Assembly (NCBI GenBank): GCA_003254885.1
Contig: QANT01004775.1
Coordinates: 1 to 64,000 of the forward strand
From: Purshia tridentata
Lineage: Eukaryota; Streptophyta; Magnoliopsida; Rosales; Rosaceae
Length of the DNA: 64,000 bases
Reading direction: 5' to 3'
How positions within the stretch are numbered: position 1 is the stretch's first letter; every line of letters begins with the position of its first letter. The position numbers and the translations under genes were made by a program. Shown here piece by piece: positions 1-13,607 of the stretch. Below the pieces are notes generated by a model. It saw only the letters and a list, made by a program, of their open reading frames with translations. It was not told where the DNA came from and searched no databases.

Positions 1-130
1 GATGTGGGGTGGTGGGGGTTCATACATGAGATCATGAGAAAGTTGGAAAAGAAAAAAGGAGAGGTTAGATTCTAAAACATTTACCTATGATAAAATCCAC
101 TTAAATTAGGTGTGAGATCCCCAATAGTTA

Positions 131-230
131 TTCTGTTTGGTTGGAGGTAGGTGGGTTTTACTCTAACAGTGTAAAAAGTAAAACTGACTACATACGGCAA
201 AAGTGTAATTACCTGCCAAGCCAAACAGAG
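131..230. repeat. Possible MITE-like inverted-repeat element
   Basis: The left end (tctgtttggttggaggtagg) and the reverse complement of the right end (tctgtttggcttggcaggta) are alike, giving imperfect terminal inverted repeats of about 20 bp around a 100-bp body with no coding capacity. This is the form of a small non-autonomous DNA transposon. I could not define a target-site duplication, so the family is open. Confidence 0.35.
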
Positions 231-314
231 CTCATATGCATGACTGCATCCTGGAGGAGTGGACCCGGTGGGGCTGGTAGTTAAAACGTGACAGCCTGAA
301 AGCAATATATTGTT

Positions 315-357
315 ATATATATGATATGATGTATGATATATCACATATCATATATAT
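315..357. repeat. Perfect 14-bp AT-rich inverted repeat
   Basis: Positions 315-328 and 344-357 are exact reverse complements around a 15-bp spacer, about 490 bp upstream of the ARO start codon. It could extrude as a hairpin, but it is close to simple TA sequence and may have no function. Confidence 0.6.
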
Positions 358-846
358 TTATTCTTAATTCATGGAAAAATCTCTAATATGAAAAAAAAAA
401 AAAAAAANAAAAAAAAGAGAGAGAGAGCAAACCCCCGGCCCAGATAGGCAAAGCAAAGCAAATGGGGTTATTTTATATAACATGAAAAACGCGTTTGACC
501 TGACCTTTACCTTGAGAACTCGTCGACTTCAGACTATTTTATACACCTGTATGCATGCCTTCACACTGTAACACAAAACCAAAGCACCAAACTTGAAGCT
601 CGGACCTGAGACCCATTTAGGACATTAGCCATTTCGTATCTCCAGCTCACCCCTTTGAAGTTTCAACCAAAAGTCCAAAACCCTCTTGCCTCCTCCTCTT
701 CTCCGTCTTTCAAGGCTAAGACAGACTCCAAACTTCCAAAGAGGAAAACGAAGACGACCCCGTCTGTCTCTCTTGATCTCATTTCTGCTGTCTAACACAC
801 CCCAACTCTCCATCAAACACTTTGGTCTTGGTCCGCCGTGCAGGCC

Positions 847-2838
847 ATGGCGGACATAGTGAAGCAAATCTTGGCAAAGCCGATCCAGCTGGCTGACCAA
901 GTCACCAAGGCAGCGGACGAGGCCAGTTCGTCGAAGCAGGAGTGTTTGGAGCTCAAATCCAAGACCGAAAAGCTGGCGGGCCTCCTCCGTCAGGCGGCTC
1001 GAGCCAGCTCCGACCTCTACGAGCGCCCCACACGTCGGATCATCGACGACACCGAACAAGTCTTGGACAAAGCCTTGTCCCTGGTGCTGAAATGCCGCGC
1101 CAATGGCATCATGAAACGGGTCTTCACCATCATCCCCGCAGCCCAATTCCGCAAAATGGCGTCGCAGCTCGAGAACTCGATCGGGGACCTCTCGTGGCTG
1201 CTCCGGGTCTCGGCCTCCGCCGATAACCGCGAAGACGGGTACTTAGGGCTGCCTCCGATTGCTGCAAACGAGCCAATTCTGTGTCTCATTTGGGAGCAGA
1301 TTGCTATTCTTCATACGGGTTCGCTTGAAGATCGATCTGATGCGGCTGCTTCGCTGGTTTCGCTTGCCCGGGACAATGATCGGTACGGGACGCTGATTAT
1401 TGAGGAAGGTGGAGTCGGACCCTTGTTGAAATTAATCAAAGAGGGTCGAACCGAAGGCCAAGAGAGCGCTTCTGAGGCACTTGGGTTGCTGGGACGTGAC
1501 CCGGAAAGCGTCGAACACATGATCCATGCGGGTGTGTGTTCGGTTTTTGCGAAAATCCTCAAAGATGGTCCCATGAAGGTTCAGGCTATGGTGGCGTGGG
1601 CGGTGTCGGAGCTCGCAGCTCATTACCCCAAATGCCAAGATCTTTTTGCTCAGCACAATATAATTCGCTTGCTCGTTAGCCATCTTGCATTCGAAACTGT
1701 TCAGGAGCATAGTAAGTATACCATTTCTTTCAACAAAGCCACATCGATCCATGCCGTTGTTGTAGCTAGCAACAATTCAAATGCCAATATCACGAACAAG
1801 GCAACTGACGAGGACGACAAGCAGAATTACAGCAAAATTCCTCATCCCTTGGGAAATCGGATGCCGAGTCAGATGCACAATGTGGTTACTAGTACCATTG
1901 CAATGCAGGGAGGGTCCAAACCTCCCCAACAACCAGTTAATGGTGCGAGTCAAACCAACGGTGCCAAGAGCAACAGCCATAGCAATTCAAAGCAAACTCC
2001 TCAGCACCAACAATCCCATGCCCACCATCATCATAATCTGTCAGGGACTAGCATTAAGGGGAGGGAATTGGAAGAACCTGCCACCAAGGCCAAGATGAAA
2101 GCACAAGCAGCCAGAGCCCTTTGGCACCTAGCCAAGGGGAACTCACCCATTTGCCGAAGCATCACAGAATCAAGAGCACTGTTGTGTTTTGCTGTGCTCC
2201 TGGAAAAGGGCCCTGAAGATGTTCAAAAGAATTCTGCCATGGCATTGATGGAGATAACATCAGTGGCAGAGAAAGATGCTGAGTTGAGAAGATCTGCCTT
2301 CAAGCCTAATTCCCCAGCTTGCAAATCTGTTGTTGATCAATTACTAAAGATCATTGAGAAGGCAGATTCAGATTCAGACCTCCTCATCCCATGTATCAAA
2401 GCTATTGGGAATTTGGCAAGGACATTTCGAGCGACAGAAACAAGGATGATTGGCCCATTGGTGCGGCTTCTAGATGAAAGAGAAGCTGAGGTTACCAGGG
2501 AGGCTTGCATTGCCCTAACCAGATTTGCCTGTACAGATAACTATCTTCACCTTGACCATTCCAAGGCAATAATAAGTGCCGGAGGTGCTAAGCACTTAAT
2601 CCAGCTTGTGTATTTTGGGGAACAAATTGTTCAGATTTCTGCATTGGTTCTCATGTGCTACATTGCACTGCATGTACCAGACAGTGAAGAACTTGCTCAG
2701 GCTGAGGTGCTCACTGTGCTTGAATGGGCATCCAAGCAGTCTTATATGACCCAAGATGAAACACTGGACACACTATTACAAGAGGCTAAAAGTAGGTTGG
2801 ATCTTTATCAGTCCAGGGGGTCAAGGGGATACCATTGA
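847..2838 (+). CDS. ARMADILLO-REPEAT-ONLY (ARO) protein
   Basis: Single-exon gene of 663 residues. The start is the ATG at 847 in a good plant context (gccATGg); the codons just upstream in frame contain no other ATG. An N-terminal helical domain (about 1-125, beginning MADIVKQILAKPIQ) is followed by armadillo repeats (about 140-290), a polar linker rich in Asn, Gln and His (about 290-410, with an AHHHH run near residue 390) and further repeats to the end. Length, domain order and intronless structure fit the plant ARO family, which in Arabidopsis acts in polarised growth: ARO1 in pollen tubes, ARO2-4 in vegetative tissue including trichomes, through control of ROP GTPase signalling at the plasma membrane. 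Which paralogue this is cannot be told by eye. A fragment and a decayed copy lie downstream on the other strand. Confidence 0.9.
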   Translation: MADIVKQILAKPIQLADQVTKAADEASSSKQECLELKSKTEKLAGLLRQAARASSDLYERPTRRIIDDTEQVLDKALSLVLKCRANGIMKRVFTIIPAAQFRKMASQLENSIGDLSWLLRVSASADNREDGYLGLPPIAANEPILCLIWEQIAILHTGSLEDRSDAAASLVSLARDNDRYGTLIIEEGGVGPLLKLIKEGRTEGQESASEALGLLGRDPESVEHMIHAGVCSVFAKILKDGPMKVQAMVAWAVSELAAHYPKCQDLFAQHNIIRLLVSHLAFETVQEHSKYTISFNKATSIHAVVVASNNSNANITNKATDEDDKQNYSKIPHPLGNRMPSQMHNVVTSTIAMQGGSKPPQQPVNGASQTNGAKSNSHSNSKQTPQHQQSHAHHHHNLSGTSIKGRELEEPATKAKMKAQAARALWHLAKGNSPICRSITESRALLCFAVLLEKGPEDVQKNSAMALMEITSVAEKDAELRRSAFKPNSPACKSVVDQLLKIIEKADSDSDLLIPCIKAIGNLARTFRATETRMIGPLVRLLDEREAEVTREACIALTRFACTDNYLHLDHSKAIISAGGAKHLIQLVYFGEQIVQISALVLMCYIALHVPDSEELAQAEVLTVLEWASKQSYMTQDETLDTLLQEAKSRLDLYQSRGSRGYH

Positions 2839-3397
2839 TTCAATTACAAGGCAGAGTGGATCCATGTTCCTAGAAAAAAGAAAAATTCCATTCTTTTGTT
2901 TCTGTTTTATCATTCTCATGGAGTGTACACTGTGTACATACTATGTAATTCACAACTGTCTCAGTAAAATGAAACATCGCTCCTTTTAATGAATTCGATT
3001 TCCCACCCATATACACCCATTTGTTACTGTTGCTAAAGCAAGTGGTTGGTGTCCAGGCCAGAATGTGGGTGATGATAAGTTTGGATTCTTGATATATCAG
3101 GTAATTTTCCCTATCTATTATTTGTTTTAGTAGTTTTCATTTCGAAGTGCACACAAACATTTTCTGGTTTAGGGGCGTCTAAAATTGATTATAATGCTAA
3201 AGATGGTTGTTATTCACATTATCTGAAGATTTTCTGACAACTTAGCTTATATAGAATAGCTTGGAGATAAAAGGGAAAAGACGTACTGAATAAATCCTAA
3301 TGACGTCTTAAGAATGGACAGCTAACAGGACTAGTATGGTATTGACCTGGTTCATAGTTGTCATGGGAGAAAATCTTAGACTTATGACTTGGAAGTT
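2839..3397. other. 3' flank of ARO gene
   Basis: Contains the ARO 3' UTR (homologous sequence also follows the decayed copy near 8.1-8.2 kb) and AT-rich spacer. No further gene is seen. Confidence 0.5.
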
Positions 3398-3556
3398 TTC
3401 AAACACACCAATGGGCCAATCATCCTAGTCTCTGGTTCCCAAAATGGCCTTGCCAAATTCCCAATACCTTTGATACTTGGGAACGGGAGCTCTGAATCTG
3501 AATCTGCCTTCTCAATGATCTGTAGTAATTGATCAACAACAGAATTGCAAAGCTGA
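3398..3556 (-). pseudogene. Inverted ARO gene fragment
   Basis: The reverse strand matches positions about 2325-2475 of the intact ARO gene with few differences over roughly 155 bp, including the segments VVDQLL, IIEKADSDSE, IGNLAR and ETRMIGPLV. It has no start, no flanking ARO sequence and ends abruptly on both sides, so it is a gene fragment rather than a gene. By eye it is closer to the intact gene than to the decayed copy at 8.1-9.96 kb. Its inverted orientation 0.6 kb downstream means a read-through transcript would be self-complementary here. Confidence 0.8.
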
Positions 3557-5937
3557 GTCAATTGATGAGTTTCCATTATGGGTGCTCAGATTGCAGATTC
3601 AAGATCTTATTTATTTAACCAGCAAGGCCACAACTAATCAAAGTTTCCAACTCTAATGATGTTTCAATATTTTTGCCACAAAATCATGTCAACTAGCACT
3701 GTCCATGGTCCAATTATTCAGTAGTGCAACTGTCAGTAAGACAACCACCATCAGGATAAGCACTAGTTTTTTTTGGGTAACTATATAAGTAGTAGGCAAT
3801 GAGGATTTTCCTCTAGTCATCAGATAATGTGAGTAAGACAACCACCAAGACAAAGCTCCCTGCAATAATGAAGCCCTACGCAAGTAGAGTAGCCAAATAT
3901 GTGCATACTAACATTTCAGTGTGAATCCTTTAGAAAAATAGAAATGTAGCCTGGCCTAGTTTGAGTGAGAGCCAATTCAATGCCACACTGCATACTGAAA
4001 AGTTTTATATGGAAAAAGTCAAAAATCATTTGAGCAATTTTCTAATTGGGCAACAAACAAATGAAGACCACTTGTTTTCAAATTCTCCCAGCATGTGTGA
4101 ACTGAGCATTCAAGAATTTAATATAAGATAGCAATCCATAAAAAAAATTAATATCGGCAATTCAGTATTGGCCCAAAGTGTGCTTATAAAGTCCTACATA
4201 AAAAAACCCAGGCTTTCTCATTTAAGAAGCAACAAGGACGAGGCCCTGAAGAATAATTATTATTCAACTAAAAAGTTGAAAAATATATGTAATTAAAAAA
4301 TAAAGACTTGAAGTCAATGCTCAAGAACTTACCACTTTGATAGGTAGGTAACAGGAATAATGGACGTCAAACTACATTAGCTTTACCATTTTAAAGAGTC
4401 AATCTCCTTGTAAAAAACTCTGCAGATGTTTGAAATATATTGAAATTAGAATTACAGCAAAATAAATTATATTGAAATAAGCTCAACTATCTCTAAATCT
4501 CACGATTTATTAAAAATTAGAATGTGGTACCAACATCAGATTTAATAGGAGGAGGAACAGCATATAGTAGAAAAGTAGAATGTATATGGCTGATCCCATC
4601 ATTTGGGACAAAGACAAGGATGGATGAAAGAGAGCAGAATATGCTAACCACTCAAATTCTAAATTTGCTAACATTGCAGTACAAAGTAAGGAAATATGAT
4701 TCTCAAATCAATAGACTCAAATAAGAGAGTCAAATACTGATACCAAAACTTTGAACTTTAAAGAAATTGGCTACACATTCTCAAACTGTATCAACGCATA
4801 ATTTGGCTAACCCAATGTTCATTCTAACATCCATTTCTTTTATAGGATCTTCTAACATATATTTGATACAAATTAACACAGGTAGAACTAATACATCAGG
4901 TAGAACTAATACATGTGACATATAAGAAGGGCAGTTTTATTCAAAGTTTTTTCTCTAAGAAGCATCGCCGCATAACATATTTACATGACATCACAATATG
5001 ATGTATAGATATGAAATTATAGACTTTTTAGGTTAACTAAGCAGGTGCAGTGATGCAACATCAATCAATCCTCAAGGGTGATTTAGACTTTTTGACAGAC
5101 CATGGTTAAGCATTTCAAGTCACACATCACATTTGTATTTGGGGTTTCCAGCCCCACAAGTACAGACAGAAAGTGTTCATATGATTTCTAAATTAATTCG
5201 GGGCATTATGCAGATACATATCTTACAAAGTACGGAAATCTTCTCCATCTAGTATACATACAATGGGTTTCCAGCCCCACAAGTAGAGACAGAAACTCAG
5301 TGCTCATCTGATTTCTAAATTTTATGTTTGATTGTCTGCACAAAGTTGACCAAAGCCTTTATTCAACACTCATTAAAACTACAAAGGGAGTGTAATATGT
5401 CTCAGAGCCAAAGGCTACAATGATGACATTGCACACATCTAAACTGTAAAAAAGTTTCTAAAACCTCATTGCTTCAATTGAAAATGTGGTTTGGTTTCAA
5501 ACAAACAGAAAGCAATCCCCTACATTTAAATCAAATTGATAAATAGTATACAAACATACTGAAAGGATTTAAACATTGAATAACAACTACAGATGAGACC
5601 GCAACCTAAGAAATTTCTTCAAATCTAAGTGAACCGATATTCGAAAAACACCTAGCGATTGTGTTTTCCATTTCACACATTTAAAAAATATAAAAAAAGA
5701 GAACAATAAAATAACATAGGCAATGTTAAGTTCTTTAATCGGTCCTCCTCAACTTGCTTATCAATTCACCATCTCAACGAGCCAACAATGAGAACAAAAT
5801 TTGAGCTAAAAACCACATGCGCAACCAATCAACTACGACATTGCGAATCGCAAAGAGCATAGAAACAAGAGCGAAGCACATGCATGATTTGAGAAGAGAC
5901 CGAGTGGAGGAATATATCACATTTGAATTAAAACTCA
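3557..5937. other. Spacer without a recognised gene
   Basis: AT-rich sequence with only short chance reading frames. Apart from the duplicated block at 5141-5323 I see nothing definable. If the small exon at 5938-5992 is real, this stretch would hold the introns and remaining exons of a minus-strand transcript, but I could not find convincing exons. Confidence 0.4.
5141..5323. repeat. Two direct copies of a 55-60 bp block
   Basis: Positions 5141-5196 and 5264-5323 share the order gggtttccagccccacaag, then a near-match of agacagaaa, then tgatttctaaatt. The period is about 123 bp and the sequence between is unrelated. A local duplication; function unknown. Confidence 0.75.
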
Positions 5938-5992
5938 CCCAGTGATTCGGAGAACTCGAACGATTTGAAGAAATTTGGCCATTGACGGTCAT
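5938..5992 (-). other. Possible first exon of an unidentified minus-strand transcript
   Basis: On the minus strand an ATG at 5992 (and a second in another frame just inside) is followed by about 50 bp of balanced base composition and a consensus 5' splice site (GTGAGT). Upstream (about 6000-6200 read leftwards) is GC-richer, UTR-like sequence. In the second frame it would read MAKFLQIVRVLRITG. I recognise no family and cannot find the next exons, so this may be a small gene, a non-coding transcript or chance. Confidence 0.25.
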
Positions 5993-6049
5993 CTATGGTT
6001 TGATTTCTGACTTCTCAATGAGATTAGGCAGAGAGAGATGATGAATTCA

Positions 6050-6633
6050 AACGCGTCTCTTGTGCTTCGCCGCGGCTCCGCGGAAAATGCCAACGGTTTA
6101 TTGTCCGTTCCACTGTTCCAGGCTCTTGCAGTTTTGTCCCGCGTTAACAGACGGGCCACACTAGACCAGGCCCAGCCCAATTTGACTGCTAGAAGCCCAG
6201 TCAGCTCATGAGTCATGGCTCTCATACATGAGAGTAGCCTAAATACAAGGCTACGAGCGATGGCTAAGTGGCTATTACTGGTTTTTTTTTTTTTGGTAGC
6301 CACCTAATTTTTCACATGCATTTTTATTTATGAAACTTGATGTCATGCAGGTTCTTTATTTATAAAACATGGTGGGTAGGTTCTTTATTTGGTGAAGCTT
6401 GTGGTACGTTTTCGTGCTTGTACTTTTTATTTTTTTCGGATATGATCCATTGTGTAGGTAATTAAATTAATTGGCAGCGTACGTAAATTGACGTAACTGT
6501 TCTGATTGTGAATGCTCATTTTAGTATCCAATTCGATGACAAAGAAGATGGTACACGTAATTTACGTACTAATATGTCAGGTTCTACATTTTATAACTAA
6601 ATGGGTATATGGGTTCGGATCATATGTAGTATT
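6050..6633. other. Spacer, probable promoter on its left side
   Basis: The left part (6050-6200) is GC-richer than its surroundings and could be the promoter or 5' UTR of the putative minus-strand transcript. The rest is AT-rich with no gene. Confidence 0.35.
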
Positions 6634-6990
6634 CGGATCGAGACAGTTGTTGTCACCCTATTGGACCCTCTGGGTTGACTCTTAGCTTGTGCTTTGTGTT
6701 GGGTTGATGAATGATGATGTTGTTTCTCAGTGGAAGTTGAATTGCTGTTGTGTTATTAGTAGTTAAGGGCTGATATTTACATTGTGCTTGCACTTAATGC
6801 ATTTAGTAGCAAAAAGCTTTTTAAGCACCATACAAACCTTCTTCCATTCTTCTATCTATCCAAAGGAGGGTAGAGTAGGTTCCTACTACCAATGGCCCAA
6901 AGGCTTTGACAGCTGGGCTTGTTCTGATTTTGTGACAATGTTTATGAGAACTTATTATCCATGCTATTAGTGCTTGTTCTAGGTTCACTG
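6634..6990. repeat. Repeat copy R1 (internally deleted)
   Basis: Matches two separated parts of repeat R2: 6634-6742 corresponds to 7112-7208, and 6742-6870 to about 7626-7755. The intervening 0.4 kb of R2 is missing, joined at a shared aatt. The tail (about 6895-6985) matches 17797-17855. Non-coding. Confidence 0.75.
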
Positions 6991-7021
6991 TCCTGCTCCC
7001 ATTGCCTCTGTCTCCTATCAC

Positions 7022-7835
7022 AACTAAATGTGAACAAACAGGAGCTGGACAATTTTTTATATAACCTATGAAAACGTCCTAAATTGGGCTTATTTGGGTT
7101 TTCCAAATTGGATCGAGACAGTTGTTGTCACCCTGTTGGACTCTCTGGGTTGACTCTTAGCTTGTGCTTTTGTGTTGGGTTCATGAATGATGATGTTGTT
7201 TTTCAGTGGAAGTTGAATTAGCTAGATATCTTCATCTGATGTGTCTTAATTAGATTGATTAGTATCTTAATTTTATTTTCAGGTGTGATCCTCTCCTGTA
7301 TCAAGATTTGATTAATTGGATTGATGGGTTGATGATGTTGAATTGTTTTCTTTTAGGGGTAGTTGAATTAGATATCTTCATCTTTGGTGGTATTCCATGG
7401 CTTTGGCATGGAAGTTGAATACTAGTTTTTGCAACAAAACAATTACTTGTGTTTTGTAGCCTAATAATTGCCCGTCTCTATTCATTGTTCATGCTGCAAT
7501 AATTTGTGTCATCTCTCACTTTGTTCATTCTTTAATGAATCTTTACTTGTTTACAGTGAGAGATGGAGGTTATGTGACTTGTTGAAAGAGAAAAATTAGG
7601 TTTTTCCGCCATTAGGAGAAACCAATTGCTGTTGTGTTATTAGTTGTTAAGGGCTGATTTTTACATTGTGCTTGCACTTGATGCATTTAGTAGCAAAAAG
7701 CTTTTTAAGCACCATATGAACCTTCTTCCATTCCTTCTATCTATCCAAAGGATGGTAGGGAGGAACTCACGATTGTAAACGTCTGTCGTTTCAATGGTGG
7801 TGAACCTAGCTTTATCCCACATCCAGGGTCGGCCA
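7022..7835. repeat. Repeat copy R2
   Basis: The core 7172-7700 is collinear with 16618-17130 downstream of the cold-shock gene, with small indels. The left edge (7022-7170) matches 18441-18596 and the right edge (7730-7835) matches 19297-19380. It appears to be a rearranged copy of the cold-shock gene's 3' flank without the gene itself. No open frame of note. Confidence 0.75.
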
Positions 7836-8134
7836 TGAGATTTTAGAGACTCGAGATGAACTAGAAAAATAGGGCCCTCAAACATTCATTTACTTAATAA
7901 AATTTGGTGTCTTCAATATGTTTGATTTATAAAACATTACAACTTAAAAAGTTTGATTTATTTCGATAACAAAATGTGAACTATCAAGTGATATATATGT
8001 TTAATAGTTACTAATTTCATGTTATTATATAGCAATATCATTTACTAATTTTTTTCATAACGGAGTAAATTTAAACACTAGGTAGAAATAAAAAAAGAGG
8101 CTGCAAGGGAAAACGAAAATTCATTTGACTGAAA

Positions 8135-9957
8135 AAGTTGTAAATTACATAAAATGTACACTGCATGAGTATGGTAAACCAAAAACAAAAGGATGAATTT
8201 TTTCCTTTTTCTTTTTCTTAAAGAATGGGAAACCACTCTGCTGCCTTGTGAATGAAGCAACTGCATCATCATTATCATCCCCTTGAGCCCTATATTTATC
8301 AGGACTCAACCTACTTTTGGCTTCTTGTAGCAATGTGGCAAGTGTTTCATCTTTGGTCATATAAGATTGCTCGGATGCCCATTCAAGCATGGCGAGCACC
8401 TCAGCCTGGTCAAGTTCTTTGCTGTGTGGTACATGCAGGGTAATGTAGCACATGAGACCCAGCGCACGAATCTGAAATTCTGGTTCCCAATCGTACACAA
8501 TTTGCATTTAGTGCTTAGAGCCTCCTGCACTTATTATTGCCTTGGAATGGTCAATATGAAAATAGTTGTCTGTGTAGGCAAATTTTGAGAGGGCAATGCA
8601 AACTTCCATGGTTACCCAACTTTCCGAAAACTCTCTTTCATTGAGAAGCCGAACCAATTGGTCAATCATCCTTGTCTCTGTTGCCGGAAATGTGCCTGCC
8701 AAATTCCCAATAGTTTTGATATATGGGATGAGGAGGTATGAATCTGAATCTGCCTTGTCAATGAAATTTAGTAATTGATCAACAATAGATATCCAAGCGG
8801 GGGAATTAGGGCTGAAGGCACATCTTCTCAACTCAGCATCTTTCTCTGCCACTGCTGTGATCTCCATTAATGCCAGGGTTGAACACTGGTGATCATCTTC
8901 ATGACCCTTTTCGAGGAGTACTGCAAAACATAAGATTGCTCCTGATTCCACAATGCTGCGGCAAATGGCTGAGTTCCCCTTGGCTAGGTGAAAAAGGCCT
9001 CTTCCTGCCATTGATCTCATCTCGGCCTCAGTGTCATGTTTTTGCTTTGCATTGCTGTTTCCAGTTCTCTTTGATTCTGAGGTGTCGAAAGAAATGCTAG
9101 ACTTGTCATTGCCATGCTCTTGAACGCTTTCGCATGGAAGATCAAGATGGGTGACAAGCAAGCGAATTACATTGTGCTGGGCAAAGACATCTTGGCATTT
9201 GGGGTAATGAGCCACGAGCTTCGACACCGCCCAGGCCACAATAGCCTGAACTTTGATGAGACCTTCTTTGAGGATTTTCGCAAACACCTGGCACACGCCG
9301 GCATGGATCATGTGTTGGACGCTTTCGGGGTGACGTCCCAGCAACCCAAGGGTCCTCGCAGCGTTTTCTTGGCCCTCCATTGTACCCTCTTCCAACAATT
9401 CCAATAAGGCTCCCACGCCACCTTCCTCAACAATTATCTCCGAGTACCGATCTTGTTCCCGAGCAAGCATAGCCAGGCAAGCTGCCGAATCAGATCGACC
9501 CGAAATAACACCATTAATCTTTTCCCATATTAAACCCAAAATTGGCTGGTAGCAAGCAATTGGAGGCAACCCCAAATACTCGCGATCCTGGACGGGGTCA
9601 CAGGCCGAGGCATGGATCACCCACATGACGTCTGCAACGGAAAGTTCTAAGAGAAGAGGCAAAGATACTGCAGTCGCGTTTGATGAAGTTGGGTCGACAT
9701 TTGAGCAGCGAGGACAGAGTTTTCTCGAGCCATTGTTGGGTTTCGTTGATGATCCGATGTATTGGGTGATGGTAGCCGACGAAGCAAAATTTGGAGAGAC
9801 AGATGGCGGGAACCACTTGGCGGAGAAGCCCCGCCAGGTCTTGGGACTTGGATTTGATCTCGACGATGAACTCCTGGTACTTGTTGTATTTCACTTTGGC
9901 TTTGCTCGCGGCCTTTGTGATTCCGCGAATCAAGATCTCTATCTCTTTAACTAAATG
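8135..9957 (-). pseudogene. Decayed ARO gene copy
   Basis: Read on the minus strand this follows the ARO gene from its N-terminal region to its 3' UTR. The N-terminal part (9933-9663) lacks the initiator ATG and has a stop just upstream. A frame change and small deletion near 9650 separate it from a long clean frame (9662-8508) covering the armadillo repeats, and that frame ends at an in-frame TAA replacing a leucine codon (TTA in the intact gene). The rest of the C-terminus continues in the same frame from 8507. The Asn/Gln/His linker of the intact gene is mostly absent. Repeat sequence is still well kept (for example AEKDAELRR, NVIRLLVTHL), so inactivation may be fairly recent, or a truncated repeat protein may still be made. 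Confidence 0.85.
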
Positions 9958-10231
9958 CTAACGAACCGATCTTAACTTTTGACACGTTGTTATTCATTGC
10001 CTGCACATTGCAATTATATAGTTTTATTTATTTCCTTAACAAAATGCAAGTTATCAAGTGATATGTTGGATTTCATCAACAAAAAACAAAGTGATATGTT
10101 CGATACTTTGATACTTACTAATAATGCATGAGAGAATTAAATTAAGCACTTGGGTGTTCCACAGAAATCAATAAACTATCTGCAAGGGAAAACGAAGCAT
10201 AACGATGCTCCATGATTTCTAGGAGCACAAC

Positions 10232-10453
10232 ATGTTCCACTTGCTAATCTTTGCCTGCGTTTACTGCAAGAGACACGAAACCAATTACACAAGTGAGTTT
10301 AGATTTGAAGGCAAGGACTTGGAAGTAGCTGCTGCTGCTGCTGCTGGAGATGTTTCTCATCATGCTGTTTCTCATACAGTCGGTGGATTGCCGGTCATGG
10401 AGTACGAAACGACGCCGTTGAATCAGAACGGATATTACTCGAGTCCAACATAA
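10232..10453 (+). other. Short open frame with coding-like end, unidentified
   Basis: 73-codon frame. Its second half (from about 10290) has coding-like composition, an alanine run encoded by GCT repeats, and ends in GYYSSPT. I do not recognise it. It may be the last exon or a fragment of a larger gene, or chance. Confidence 0.2.
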
Positions 10454-10930
10454 CTTTGTGGCCCTAATAAGTTCACATTTTTTATTCTTTGGTCCTTTTT
10501 TCTTTTTATCGAATTACTCCTCTTTTAACAGTGGACAAGAATGATAGTGGTCCAAACAATAGTTGAGATGGTCTTCAGAATAATTTTCAAGATAATTTTC
10601 TGGACATTTTTCAAAATGAATTGGATCGCATCTAAACTTTGAGCTCATCCAAGTGGTAAATCAGTTATTTCGCATGCATGGAAATTTATCATTTGGTAAA
10701 AGTTTCCAATTTGTATCGACTGCTTAAGTTTGTAGCAATACGCTTGTATTACTATGTGACCAAAGTCACTATCATCTTTCAGGGGAGGTATCTGTCTATA
10801 GTACTATACTCTCTTCAACTAAACTTTTTGGGTATTGCACATTTGCAAATTGACACTGTTTTGTGAAACAAAAAATCAAACTAGGATAGTGTCCTGAAGA
10901 TGGTGTGAGAGTCATACATTACACAGAAGA

Positions 10931-10937
10931 CTTATCC
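10931..10937 (+). promoter_or_regulatory. I-box-like motif upstream of FNR
   Basis: cttatcc is the reverse complement of GGATAAG, the core of the I-box found in light-responsive photosynthesis promoters. It lies about 210 bp upstream of the FNR start codon. Seven bases can occur by chance. Confidence 0.3.
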
Positions 10938-11071
10938 TCACTTCTGCCACTGCATTGGGCGTTCAATCTCTACCACCAATCTATAATCCAGTACCAACCA
11001 AAAAAGAAAAAAAAATCCCATCACCACAATTTTCTCATACTCATTCACCACCCCATAAAACATCACACTCT

Positions 11072-11129
11072 GCTTCTCTTTCTCTTTCTCTTTCTCTTTC
11101 TCTCTCTCTTCTTCTTCTTCTTCTTCTTC
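11072..11129 (+). promoter_or_regulatory. CT-rich leader tract of FNR
   Basis: A 58-bp run of ttctct, ctctct and cttctt repeats lies just upstream of the start codon. Pyrimidine-rich leaders of this kind are common in plant nuclear genes for photosynthetic proteins. Confidence 0.5.
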
Positions 11130-11147
11130 ATCAGCATTAACACAAAC

Positions 11148-13607
<2,460 letters not shown>

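Larger units (their letters stand above)
1..846. other. 5' flank of the ARO gene, no gene seen
   Basis: No convincing gene lies here. The stretch holds a possible short inverted-repeat element (about 131-230), an AT-rich 14-bp perfect inverted repeat (315-328 and 344-357), a poly(A) run of about 25 bases with one N at 408 followed by a short GA run, and then the probable promoter and 5' UTR of the ARO gene (about 480-846). Confidence 0.6.
9958..11147. other. Spacer and FNR promoter region
   Basis: Contains a short open frame at 10232-10453 (listed separately) and, from about 10900, the upstream region of the FNR gene. Otherwise AT-rich without a gene. Confidence 0.5.

Noticed and set aside
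625-1146. 173-codon minus-strand frame over the start of the ARO gene
   Set aside because: Lies antisense to a GC-rich, clearly coding exon and shows no recognisable domain.
10955-11140. Open frame rich in Ser and Leu before FNR
   Set aside because: Created by the CT-rich leader; the real start at 11148 opens a standard transit peptide.
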